The notes under the pieces were generated by a model. That model searched no databases. It saw only the letters and a program-made list of their open reading frames with translations, and was not told where the DNA came from. Source: Dichetophora obliterata (taxonomy: Eukaryota > Arthropoda > Insecta > Diptera > Sciomyzidae). From it: a stretch of 64,000 bases of DNA. Location: contig OY986435.1 of assembly GCA_963920525.1 (NCBI GenBank), forward strand, positions 269,116,074 through 269,180,073, read 5' to 3'. The translations under genes were made by a program, and so were the position numbers. Of the stretch, positions 30,601 to 41,185 are shown one piece after another (position 1 is the first letter of the stretch; each line of letters begins with the position of its first letter).

Positions 30601-31640
30601 GTGTTCAACATCAAGTTAAAGCATTAATTTTTTTTGGAATTTAAAAAGGTTTTGCTGTTATGATTACGTCATTTTGTATTTTCAGTTTTTTTTTAAATTT
30701 GAAGCATAGATTTTCAAATCCACAATTTTTGCCGTTTTGGTAAACTCTCTTTGTATGGGAGGTAGACGTGATTTTTTTTCTACTTTTACAAATTTCATTC
30801 GTGCAAAATTTGAAGTCACTAGATTAATTTTTGAAGTAAATTTTAAAGTGATTTTACCGTTTTAGTAACCTCACTTTGTATGGGACGTAGCCGTGGTTTT
30901 CATTAGATTTTTCCAAATTTCATACTTAAAATACATATTAATTTGTTAAAGCTTATGTGCAAAATTTGAAGTCATGAGATTAATTTTTGCGGAATTGCAA
31001 GACATTTACCGTTTTGGTAAACTCACTTGTATGGGACGTGATTTTTATTCGATTTTTGCAAATTTAATACGTGCAAAATTTTAAGTCACTAGATTAATTT
31101 TTGTGAGTTTTAAAGAGATGTTACCGTTTTGGTAATCTGACTCTGTATGCGATTTTTTCCAAATTTCATTCTTAAAGTACATTTTTTGAATTGTTTTAGC
31201 TTATGTGCAAAATTTGAAGTCTTTCGATTAATTTAGAGGAATTAAAATAGACTTGACCGTTTTGGTAAACTCACTTTGTATGGGAGGTAGATGTTATTTT
31301 TATTCGACTGTTAGAAATTTCATACTCAAAGTGCATCTTAAAGGTTAAAGCTTATGTGTAAAATTTGAAGTGATTAGATTATTTTTTGTGGGAATTTAAG
31401 GAGATTTTACCGTTTTGATTTAGTCACTTTGTATGGGAGGTAGACGTTGTTTCCATTCAATTTTTATAAATTTCATACTCAAAGATATTAATGGTTAAAG
31501 CAAATGTGCAAAATTTGAAGTCATTTGATTAGTTTTTGTTTAATTTAAAGAGATTTACCGTTTTGGGTTAGTCTTTTTGTATGGGAGGTAGGCGTGGTTT
31601 TTATCCGATTTGGCTCATTTTCAAACTTGACCTTCATTTT
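30601..31640 (+). repeat. Degenerate tandem array, about 7 units of 115-153 bp
   Basis: A core like ACCGTTTTGGTAAACTCACT followed by TTGTATGGGAGGTAGACGTG recurs near 30729, 30857, 31007, 31121, 31255, 31408 and 31556. Between cores, GTGCAAAATTTGAAGTCA and AGATTAATTTTTG recur in order. The spacing is uneven, so the units are old and diverged. It runs into a CAGACAGACGGACATG segment (31703) of the kind found widely in fly repeats. Non-coding; element class unknown. Confidence 0.75.
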
Positions 31641-31940
31641 TTAATAAAAAGTTTGTATATTGAAATTCGTTACGATAGCTACAAAACTACGGCTGTTATC
31701 GTGATCACAGACAGACAGACGGACATGTCTTCATCGACTCAGGAGGTGATGCTGATCAAGAATATATATACTTTTCTATACTGGCCACGCCTCTTTATCG
31801 GCGTTACAACGGAGTGACAAAGTTAATATACCCCTATTACGGTTTTTAAAAGTGGGCATATAAAAAAATTCAACTAAAGCGTAGCAATCGAATATATAAT
31901 TTATTGAGTGATTTCCTAAAATTACTTACTTTAACTGCTT

Positions 31941-32067
31941 TATTCTGTATAACTAAAATGCACACCAACGACAAGCAAAACACGAGAAGCATTATAATTT
32001 CATATAGAAAAAAGTATTGCTTCTCGTGCCTTGCTTGTCGTTGGTGTGCTGCTTCGTGATACAGAAT
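31941..32067. repeat. Foldback element 1
   Basis: Arms 31941-31990 and 32018-32067 are inverted copies sharing CACACCAACGACAAGC and CACGAGAAGC, with a spacer of about 27 bp. Ends TATTCTGTAT and ATACAGAATA. Non-coding. Confidence 0.88.
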
Positions 32068-32075
32068 AAAACTGT

Positions 32076-32229
32076 CCGCAGAGTAAACGCCGAAGCAGGC
32101 AGGCAGGCAGGCAGTGCCCTGCGAAGAAACGAGATAGAAATAAAGCCAAGCTAACTTTTATCTCGCTTGCTCACATAGTTTTCCTGCGCTTGTCTGCCTG
32201 CCTGCCTGCCTCGGCGTTTACTCTGCGGT
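32076..32229. repeat. Foldback element 2 with (CAGG)n/(CCTG)n arms
   Basis: Arms 32076-32112 and 32193-32229: CCGCAGAGTAAACGCCGA followed by a CAGG tetranucleotide run, mirrored by a CCTG run and TCGGCGTTTACTCTGCGG. It lies only 8 bp from foldback element 1. Confidence 0.88.
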
Positions 32230-32344
32230 CAGCCTAATGCAGTAAACTTAATAACTGAATTTATGTGGAAATAAGAAATTCTTACGAATTGCCGGTTGCA
32301 CATTGAAAGAAGGGCTGACTTCGTAAACGCATTTGTGCAAAGCA

Positions 32345-32493
32345 TCAGTATGTTTTATTTTGAATTTGTCCAAACTTTACTAACCAAAAATGCGCAACTT
32401 TGATGATATTCTTAAAAATAGAAGAGTTGCACAGTTTTGGTTAATCAGTTTTTGATCAATTCAAAATAAAACACAATATTTATGAGAGTACTG
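32345..32493. repeat. Foldback element 3
   Basis: Arms sharing TGTTTTATTTTGAATT, TTAACCAAAA-like and AGTTGC blocks in inverted orientation (32345-32400 and 32425-32493). Imperfect, so older than the other two. Confidence 0.7.
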
Positions 32494-33112
32494 ATACATT
32501 ACTAATTTAATTTTTCATTAAGAAAACTGGTAAATTAATGAAAATTTGAATAGCACAGCTATTAAATCATGCGGCCAGGATTAAAGCGATCAACTGCTTG
32601 GGAGTTCTTTACAAGAAATAGAAGTACTGTTCGTTGCAATATAAGCAAAAAAAGACTAAGCTTGCGGGTAATACATACAACTTGAATGATAATTTGCGAC
32701 GAAGGCATCCACAATTAATTAATTAATTAATTCATATATATATTTTTCTGTAAAACATAAAAAATAAATCAGAAGCTACGAAAAAAATGCTCCGAACTCT
32801 ATTATTTAAAGAAAATGTTGACTTTTGCTCCAAATTAGTAAAACTTTACCTCTCAACAGTTTTATAATAGGACATGAGACACATCCATCCTCTATGTGGC
32901 GAAAAACTCCGCTTCATTTCCCAAAGTCGATCTTAAAAGCGATTTATTACTTCGTTTTCCTCTTTTTCATTTTGAGATCTGAATTGGCTTTTATGGCTTA
33001 ACAATATCTTTAGGTTAAACATTCAATTCCTGTTCGCTCTCTTGAGTGCACATCAGGCTAGTATGAATTTCCTTTTTGTATCAAGAAAGCATTTTCGAAT
33101 TTATAAGATGCT
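32494..33112. other. AT-rich DNA, no gene seen
   Basis: Holds a short TTAA tandem run (32716-32730) next to a TA run. Otherwise nothing recognised. Confidence 0.5.
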
Positions 33113-33186
33113 GTAGGCCATGCCCCAGCCAGGATTCGACAATCCAGTAACAATCAAACACGCTACTACTAGACTATCGAGGCCAC
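33113..33186 (-). repeat. tRNA-like segment, probably a SINE head
   Basis: On the minus strand an A-box-like TAGTCTAGTAGTAG (33176-33163) is followed by a B-box-like GTCGAATCC (33140-33132), with tRNA-like spacing and a short T-stem. The acceptor stem pairs poorly, so it is not a working tRNA gene. A tRNA-derived SINE or tRNA pseudogene fits best. Confidence 0.4.
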
Positions 33187-33529
33187 CAAAGTGCAAGATT
33201 AATACATTTATCTCCCTGGGATTTAAAATAGTAGTAAGTAAGTGTGGATTTTAACAACCATTTAACACTTAAGTTAGACATGAAGATGCTTTAACTAGTT
33301 TATTTTAGGTCAGAAAAGTAAATTCAGCTTTACACAAGGGCATTGAAATAAAATTAAGGTTTTCATCGTGACTACTGGGACAAATTTTAAAATAATCTCG
33401 AAAGTACAATATGAGTTCCTTATCTATTAAAAAAAAGTTTAAATAGTACACCACATATTTATTATTACTTCTAGGAAGTGTTTTCAAAATAAAAAAAAAA
33501 ATATAAAACTAAATAAATATATTAAAATT

Positions 33530-34611
33530 TCATTATTTTTAAAAGTTTTTCCAATTTCGATATTAGAGATCATTTTTTAAAGTATCTTTCGAAATCGTAA
33601 TATGAAAATATAAGAAATAATTGTTGCTTTTATGAAGCAAGGCTAGATATGTCTTTACATGGCTTAAATGCAATAAGGTACAAAAAGTTATATCAATTTA
33701 AATTTTTCCAAAATAGTTCTTTCTGTCCTTGCGAGAAACAAACTCTTTCACCACCTCCATTGAATTCAATTCTTCGGTTTTATCTTTGTGAATGTGTATA
33801 AGTGCCGCATGAGTCAGTCGTTTCTGTGTCATATTTGCTCGAAGATACGTTTTAAGACGTCTTAGTGCACTTAAAGAACGCTCAGATGAAGCCGCTGATG
33901 CAGGCACAGTCAAAACCAAAGCAACAAGTTTTTCAACTTCATTTAATAGTTTTTTCATTGTATCCGATTTTTTTTCGAATTGGAATTGCAGTAGAAACTC
34001 TACATTTTGTTCTATCTTTTTGCATTCACAGAGAAAAAAATGGTTATTCGAAAGCATGCTTATGAAGAAGAGAGAAAGGAGAGCAAAATATATAATACAA
34101 AAATTATAATACAAAAATATAATACAAACACTAGCTTCTGGCGAAGCAAAAAACTTGTTTCATTTCTATGGTGCATTTCGACAAACTGTCGTAGAAGCAA
34201 CTAGAACAGCTGGCAACGTTGGTAGAGTTGATGGCGGTGATCTATAAATAGCCTACTGCTTTGAAATGTAATATGATTAGCAGCCATACAATTCAAAAGA
34301 ATGAATTCCAAAATCTGCTCAGTCATATACTAGTTTAAACAGTCAGTTGATCACAGCTTAATCACTCAAGACTACTGAAGAGGAAAATGTAGCAATTTCC
34401 GAAGCAGACTGTCTAGTTAGCTAAGTGATTGACTCTATACAGAGTTGTTGTTGTTGTTGCTGTTGCCTTCTTAAGAATTTACTTGATCTAAAGCTCGCAA
34501 TTTAATTCACAAAAATATTATCGTTGTAAAAAAACTGATATTTTAAATAACTTTTGAAATTTTCTTTTTAAATTGTTTATCTGCCCCCTTTCCCCGCTTA
34601 CTGCGCCAATG
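33530..34611 (-). mobile_element. hAT-like element, copy 2 (inverted relative to 5417-6241)
   Basis: The left element end CATTGGCGCAG lies at 34611-34601 on the minus strand, and the following 100 bp match 5417-5553. The sequence from 34100 to 33530 matches 5555-6120. Between them this copy keeps about 400 bp that copy 1 lacks. I could not find its other end, so it is truncated or diverged near 33500. Confidence 0.8.
33698..34114 (-). pseudogene. ZMYM1-like hAT transposase, C-terminal fragment
   Basis: An open frame of 138 codons containing KLVALVLTVPASAASSERSL, ALRRLKTYLRANMTQKRL and the ending VSRKDRKNYFGKI. This is the hAT dimerisation region in the version found in ZMYM1-like transposases. 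The N-terminal 20 or so residues are probably not part of the family. The catalytic part is missing. Confidence 0.8.
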
Positions 34612-35351
34612 TACAGTTGACAGAACGACCAAAAACAGTGTTGCAAACATAATCAACATTTTACTCGTTAGCAACTCTGTTCGAATATCAGAAAAAAATA
34701 CTGCCTTATTTTGACATTTCATTTGAAATTTTTTATATGAATCCCTTAAAACTGGCAAAATAAGTCATATGGGATGAGAACACCTTATAATTCTTACACC
34801 ATGGATTTTGACCAAATAAAAAATAATTAATGAAAAACTTATCTCATTTTCCTCTGTTACGTGGAATGTCCCTTACATAGATTACTTATAAATTTGTTGA
34901 TTTTAGGAATAAGAAGCAAAAGTGCACCAACAAAAAGTGGACAATTCTTTTTTGTGTGACAATGTTACTTTCCACCTCGCTTGAGACGTTGATATTTAAA
35001 AGCATCCTTGTAAAGTCAAAAGCATCCTTGTAAACTTGTGTTGAAAACAGAAATATTTCAATAAATTTGATTTGATTTACAAAACATATAGAATACAAAT
35101 TCCTGTGGCAATACTAACTCCTTGTTGCTTATTTTCATAATATCCTTTGCACTGCACCTTAAGCCTCTACTTTCTTGCCTCATATCAGTGCAATCTTCGT
35201 CACCACAGTCCACAAAAAATTATCCAAGAATGTCAATTTCTAAATGTTGAAAAGTTTAGTTTAAACAACCGACCAAAATGACAACATATTGGTGCATACA
35301 TTTTCGAGTTCAGTATCTAGTACCAAAAGATATAGAGTTTATAGATCACTA
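34612..35351. other. AT-rich DNA, no gene seen
   Basis: Only short chance frames. A small direct repeat TAAAAGCATCCTTGTAAA-type occurs near 35000. Confidence 0.5.
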
Positions 35352-36235
35352 CTTATTTTACTTACTTACTTAGTTGGCGCTACAACCGTATGTCGGTCTT
35401 GGCCTCATCTAAGAATTTGCGCCAGCCATTTCTGTCTTTCGCTTGCTGCCGCCAGTTGAAAATTCCAAGCTTCGTCAGGTTGTCCTCTACTTGGTCTTTC
35501 CAACGAAGATGCGGTCGTCCTCTTCTGCGTTGACCGCCGCTGGGTACCGAATCGAATGTTTTCTTCACTGGAGCATCGTCTTTCATGCGCTGAACATGAC
35601 CAAGCCAGCGAAGCCGCTCGATTTTAATGCGCTTGACTATGTCGATGTCAGCGTACAGCTCATACAGTTCATCATTCCACCGTATTCGGTACTCGCCATT
35701 GACGCAGATTGGTCCGTAGATCTTACGAAGAATCTTTCTCTCGAATGCTCCTAAAGTCTTTTCATCTGAACTGCACAGCGTCCAGGTTTGTGATGCATAA
35801 AGTAGGACGGGCATGATGAGCGATTAATAGAGCGTGATTTTCGTTCGTCGAGAGAGGGCCCTGCTTCTCAATTGCCTACTGAGTCCAAAGTAACACCTGT
35901 TGGCAAGAGTTATTCTTCGCTTGATCTCAATGCTGATGTCGTTGGTTGAGTAAATGCTGGATCCCAGATAAACGAAGTTCTTCACAACCTCGAATGAGGT
36001 ATTGTCAACGGTAACGTGGGTTCCAAGACGCTGGGACTGTTTGTTTGTTGACACTAAGTATTTCGTCTTATCTGCATTCACTGCCAGACCCATTCGACTT
36101 GATTCTCTTTCTAATCCGGAAAATGCTGCACTGATTTCGCGCGTATTATGGCCAATGATATCGATGTCATCAGCATACGCAAGCAGCATAACACTCTTGT
36201 AGAATATTGTGCCACTACGTCTCAGATCAGCAGCT
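35352..36235 (-). mobile_element. LINE fragment, 3' half of RT, minus strand
   Basis: A 5'-truncated non-LTR retrotransposon. The 3' end has a TAAG-type tail (complement of ACTTACTTACTT near 35360). It is cut at about 36235, just before the catalytic YADD box. The lineage is RTE- or I-like; I do not commit further. Confidence 0.8.
35380..36230 (-). pseudogene. LINE RT C-terminal half with one stop
   Basis: Reads FYKSVMLLAYADDIDIIG (catalytic YADD), MGLAVNADKTKYLVS, VVKNFVYLGSSI, then a single in-frame TAA at about 35827. The same frame continues with MPVLLYASQTWTL, RLRWLGHVQRM and RRRGRPHLRWKDQV. Nearly intact apart from that stop and the 5' truncation. Confidence 0.87.
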
Positions 36236-37739
36236 TAACACTTCTTAACTAGAAAAGTAAAAATTCTGTATAGATAAAGAAGAGCCGTTCCGCAGCAAAT
36301 GTCAAAATCATCGATAACGCAGTTCGTTCCGCAGGAATCACCAATGAAAATTATTTTGTCGATGGACGGAATTCATTCCGCATTGAATCTGTTCTTCACA
36401 TCAGTACAATCACAATCACAAATAAATTTCATAGAAATAGTTGTATTAAGTTGATTCTGGACAACCGCGTTTTTAGAATCTAAAATGTCGCAGGCTTGTG
36501 TTAATTTATTGTATTTGTTCTGCTTAATTTTCTTAAATTTTCCAAAAAATATAACACTTTTTATTGGAAAATTTGATTATCATATGTTTGTTTTAATTCT
36601 TCATCTTATTAACGAATTTTAAACTAATACAAACAGTTTGAAACAAGTTATGTAGTTAAATATAGGAAGCATGTTAAACAACCCTTTTTTCTACTGTTAC
36701 TCAACAATGGCGCGTTTTACGATATAACATATTTGTACTGAATTTTTAGGGGCCACACCTGGTTGTTCCCGGTTTTGATTGTTTAGAGACGGTAAGCACA
36801 GATACATTGCTACCCATCTCTTAATGTCGCAAGTTTACTTTATTGAATTTAAAATCAAAAACAGGTTGGTTTTTATGTGAAATATTTGTTTAAATTTCAT
36901 GTAATTCGTATTTAGTTTTTTTTTCTTTTCTCTAATACTCTTTATCTTGTGGCCTTAGTGGTAACTTTTTATCATTATTTTGATGCCTTATAAATTTATA
37001 AAATATTCCACACTTACAAAGTAAATAACTACAAGTCTTAAGGTATTCAAGATAACAGGAAAATAGTGACAAAAGCATTAAAAGTAAGGCAATAAAAAAC
37101 TTCGTTCATGTTTCTACACTTTTGTAAAACCTTTTTTTGTAGCATCGTTTTGTTCGCTGATGTCCAATAACATTATAACATATGTATATATTTTATATAC
37201 AAATGCTTTATTTTATATAGCAGATATATATTTTACATTATGTTTTTATTATTTTTTTTAAAGAAAACTTTAAAAATATTTACATAAAATCTAAGAATTT
37301 GTCAAAGTTGGACTTTTAGCAAGTCGAAAAGTAAATTTATTAGGTATTTATAGTGTGTTACTTTAAAAAAAAAAAGAACAAACTGGTAGTAAAAAAGCAA
37401 TGAGGTCCAAGTTTTTAAGAAGTAATATGATCTAAGAAAAGGGTGGAACTGACTTGAACGGTTTACAAGCTTGATAACAGGCTGAAAAAAGCGACGGGAA
37501 AGGCGGCCTCAAACGCGTTCCAGTGCGCTTTTCCGTCAGCACAAGCAAAAAAATTACCAAACTACAGCATTATTATCTTAATTTCGTAACAATATATGTA
37601 TATAGTTAATAATATTCAGACGAATTGTTACCACCAGCAGTCATATAAAATGCTCGTATTCATACTTTTTATCTACAACTATTAAATGCTACGCACTATT
37701 CGTTTAAAACTTTAGCAAAAATTTGTTTATTATTGATTA
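36236..37739. other. AT-rich DNA, no gene seen
   Basis: No supported gene. A short hairpin (GACGGGAAAGGCG and CGCTTTTCCGTC, about 37494-37545) stands out by its GC content. Confidence 0.5.
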
Positions 37740-39870
37740 CACTGTGCAACAATTTAAGGGTCAATTGGAATAACCTCAAATATCTTAATGGTTTATAATA
37801 GTGCATGGTCTATATATTATGCCCTCATACTCAGTTTTATCGGATTAGGTCAAATAAGAGAGAAATTCAGGGTCAATTTTCACCTTTAAGTCACAAATTT
37901 TTTCTTATAACTCTTTAACTAAATTCAAATTCCTATGTAGGAACTGCATCTAAATATTTGCAATGGATGGTTCTTTACATTTTGATACCATTTTTTGCTC
38001 AAAAAGTTACTTAAGGAGATTTATATTTTTTGCCGAAAACAGGGCTTTTTTAAAAAAAAACCAAATTTTCAATAGTTCAGTTACTATGTATTTATCTTAA
38101 AAAACAATCAGATTTTGCTGAATTTTTGCATACACCTTAAGTAAAACAAATAACCCACAGACAAAGAAAGCACATATGTTTTGTGTAGCCTGCTTGTAGT
38201 CCGCGCAACAAAGCTACGACTTTTACTACGACTAAGTTGCAAGAAAGTCGCCATTGATGTTTTTGATACTCTACTTTGTCCAGCACAATTACCATATTTT
38301 GGTATGTTTCTTTCATATCTGTACTGTAAGCAATCGGAATGGATGGTTTCTTATTGAACTTATGAAGCAGAACTACTTTCAAACTGGTTGTAGGCGAATC
38401 TATGAATAATCTTAAATCTTGCGAATCATAAGACACATCCATTGCTTCCATAAATTTTTCAATGCTGTTACAAAAAACAAAAGTATTTTCAGGATTGACT
38501 GTGAACAAGATTTGAAACTGCCTTTGTCGATTGCAGTATCCAGTAACCTTTACTCCTGGATCTAAATTATTTCCCAGATTTAGAAGAAAAGCTAGTTTTT
38601 TTGATTTTCGTTGCGACAAATTGAGCTCAGCCACCATAATATCCATAAGTTCTTGCGATACTGGAATCTGTCTATGCGATCTAGATGGTACTGGTTCATA
38701 AACCGAATAAAAGTCAGCGTGAACTGTTTGTGTTTGATATGAAGCTATGCCATAACAAGTTAGTGGTATTGGAATTGGAATATTATTCGAATGTGACAAA
38801 GGCCTCTGCGCACTCTGAACGCTTACCTATGTAATTTTTCGTTTTTTGATTCTGTTTTGGCCAAAGAAAGGGTTTGCATATACATAACTGTTCTCGCTTA
38901 CATGCTCTCCAGGATCCATCCACAGCATAGGTACTCCAAAAGGCTTAGCAGCCCGTTTTCCTTTTAACCATGCCAGAAGGTAAATATAGCAACTTCGACA
39001 TAATTTTTTAGGTGTCCACGTCACGTTTTTTAGTATTGGCTCTCCGAAATATTTTTCATAAGCCATTTCAGCTTCCGCACTGAAGGAAGCAATGCTTTTT
39101 GTTTAAGGTATTTTACCACAAACAAAGCAATACAAACTTAGTTTATTAATGCAGTGACTCATTACCAAAAATCAATTTAACAATATGAAATTATTTTAAT
39201 ACACAAAATTTTTGAAAATTTCCGACTCAAATATCTGTGGTCACAAGGAACAATGACTTAACTCAAAATATCGTAAAAAAGCGATATAGAAATTACTTTA
39301 TTGCCAGTTTTTGGAAGTATGCACATATCCATTTTTTGCCCAGAATTGATCATCACTTATGTCTGCACATATTTTGTTTGTAACGGTTCATATATTTCAA
39401 AAAATGGGTTATAGTCCGTGCAATTAAAATATCGTTTTTTACGATACTTTGAGTTTAGTCGTTAATCAAGATCGTATCGATTAATCGTTAATCGATACCT
39501 AACTGTTAGATATGCAAATGAAATCATACGAGTAAGCTCACTATCATTAAAGGTATGGGTGGAAAAAATCTTTTGTTGTAGGGTTGTGATCTTTTCAGAG
39601 GTGGGTTATTTTATTTTACTTAAGGTGTGTGCAAAAATTCAGCCAAATCTGATTGCATCTGCAAATATTTAGATGCAGTGGTTACATAGGATTTGAATTT
39701 AGTTTAAGAGCTATAAGAAAAAATTTGTGACTTAAATGTGAAATTTGACGTTAAATTTCTGTCGTATTTGACCTAATCCGATAAAACTGAGTATGAGGGC
39801 ATACTATATAGACCATGCACTACTAGAAACCATTGACATATTTGATGTTATTTTTTCGTGTCGCACTGTG
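37740..39870. mobile_element. Long-TIR element with CACTGTG ends
   Basis: The left arm starts CACTGTGC (37740) and the right arm ends GCACTGTG (39870). The arms are homologous over about 270 bp (37740-38158 with an internal extra segment, and 39598-39870). The shared block includes CTCATACTCAGTTTTATCGG and AAGTCACAAATTTTTTCTTA. TTA flanks both sides (37737-37739 and 39871-39873). CACTG ends with a 3-bp duplication recall the CACTA/Chapaev (CMC) group; this is inference. The cargo is a broken conserved protein gene on the minus strand. Confidence 0.75.
38137..39066 (-). pseudogene. Fragment of a conserved arthropod protein of unknown function
   Basis: Two frames on the minus strand join in register across one TAG (about 38826). 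First part (39066-38827): KYFGEP, APxKLCxxC-like TPKKLCRSCYIYLLAWL, KPFGVPMLWMDPGEHV. Second part (38799-38137): IPVSQELMDIMVAELNLSQR, DLRLFIDSPTTSLKVVLLH, SIPIAYSTDMKETYQNM and GGYTKHMCFLCLW. I know this pattern from uncharacterised arthropod proteins, often in many copies, but have no name for it. The frame ends abruptly after FLCLW, where the TIR sequence starts, so the cargo is truncated. Confidence 0.65.
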
Positions 39871-39901
39871 TTATTATTATGAAAACTTGTTTAAGTTGGT
39901 A

Positions 39902-40913
39902 CAGTGGAAAAGTATTTAGAAGTGCCGTTATGTTATATTTAAATTTTTTTGATTTGTTTTAACATGAACTCATCTAACGGTTATATCGATAGTGTGCATA
40001 CTGTTTCGGAGGTATATTTTATATATCAATCAGTCTTTTGCCAACTTTAGACGAAGTGGAATTCATTGGAATATTTTCCACTACTCCTGGTAGATTTTGT
40101 TGCAGGATGGACAGGTACTGTTTCTTACGCATGATCCCATCGATGCGTATTAAGGGACCAACTCCATTTTGCGAAATACAACCCCAAACCATTATTGACC
40201 CACCACCATATTTCAATGTTTGCTTTACATGATGTGGTTGGGTTGTATTTGGTTCCTTGATCCAATACCATGCACGACCATCTGATTAGAAACGGTTGAT
40301 TTTAGTATCATCAGACCAAATAACCTAAAATTCAAAAGAACAACGAATAAAAAATATTGCTTCACAATATAAGTTAAAAGACTCACCATATCCCAATCTG
40401 CGACTGTCGAGTGTTCTTGCGCTGCAGCAAAATCCTGCCTTAACCGCACATGTCTTTTGGTCAGCATTGGTTTTTTTTTTCTTCTCTGCTGCTTTAACGC
40501 CCAATTTCGTAATGCTTCGCCGAGCTGTCCACTGACTAGCACTGATGTTTAAAATTTTCAGCGCTGCTGCAGGAGTGACTGCATCATTGCTGGTCACCAA
40601 GGTCGCAAGTTGGCGGGCATCACGGTCGCTTATTTTTCTTGGTCTACCTCCTTGGTTTTTAGGAACACTTTCCACTATATTTTTTCTTATGCGTTGTACT
40701 GTCATGTGGCTTATTTGGAAATCTTTTACAACTTTTCTAACTGACTCCCCCTTCCGCAATCAATTTATTGTTTGATTTTTTTTTCAATATTGATCATACC
40801 GCTTGCCTATATTATCACATAATAAGTACATTGCAATCAAGAAAAGGCTATTAAGATTAAAAATAAGCAATAGATAACGGTACAATGTAAAATTGAGAGT
40901 GAGTGCAAAACTG
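39902..40913 (-). mobile_element. Tc1-like element, decayed
   Basis: Contains a Tc1-type transposase pseudogene. CAGTGGAAAAGTATTTAG after TA at the left (39902) looks like a Tc1 end. The right end is tentative, near 40913 before TA, because its match to the left end is weak. Confidence 0.5.
40019..40790 (-). pseudogene. Tc1-like transposase pseudogene
   Basis: Minus strand, three frames. 40759-40500: helix-turn-helix domains with SVRKVVKDFQISHMTVQRIR and GGRPRKISDRDARQLA. The middle part near 40320-40260 reads WSDDTKIN, with the first catalytic Asp, then a stop. 40216-40019 reads KYGGGSIMVWGCISQNGVGP. The second Asp motif (usually DNDPKHT) and the C-terminus are missing. Only distantly like the Tc1 fragment at 1003-1863. 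Confidence 0.85.
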
Positions 40914-41185
40914 TAACATTTATCCTTTTTTACATTTTTGTCTACTAGTTTTTTTGTTGTTGTTAGATAAACTTCAAACCAGTTTGGAAGAAAGAGTACA
41001 AGTGTAATAATCACATTATAAAATAAAAATCTGTAATTTGTAATTGTTTGGAGAAGATAACGGTTGCGGAAATGAGAAGTGTTACAGCATGTTACAGTAT
41101 TGCTCCTCAGTGTATAAGCTAAAAAATGTCAAACTTTTCAATGGAAACGTCAGTTTTATTGAGCAACCTACGTATAAACATTGTA

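Noticed and set aside
30601..31640. CRISPR-like array
   Set aside because: The repeats are long, diverged and unevenly spaced, and the DNA is from an animal.
33163..33176. A functional tRNA gene at 33113-33186
   Set aside because: A- and B-box-like motifs are present but the acceptor stem does not pair well and no clear anticodon arm is seen.
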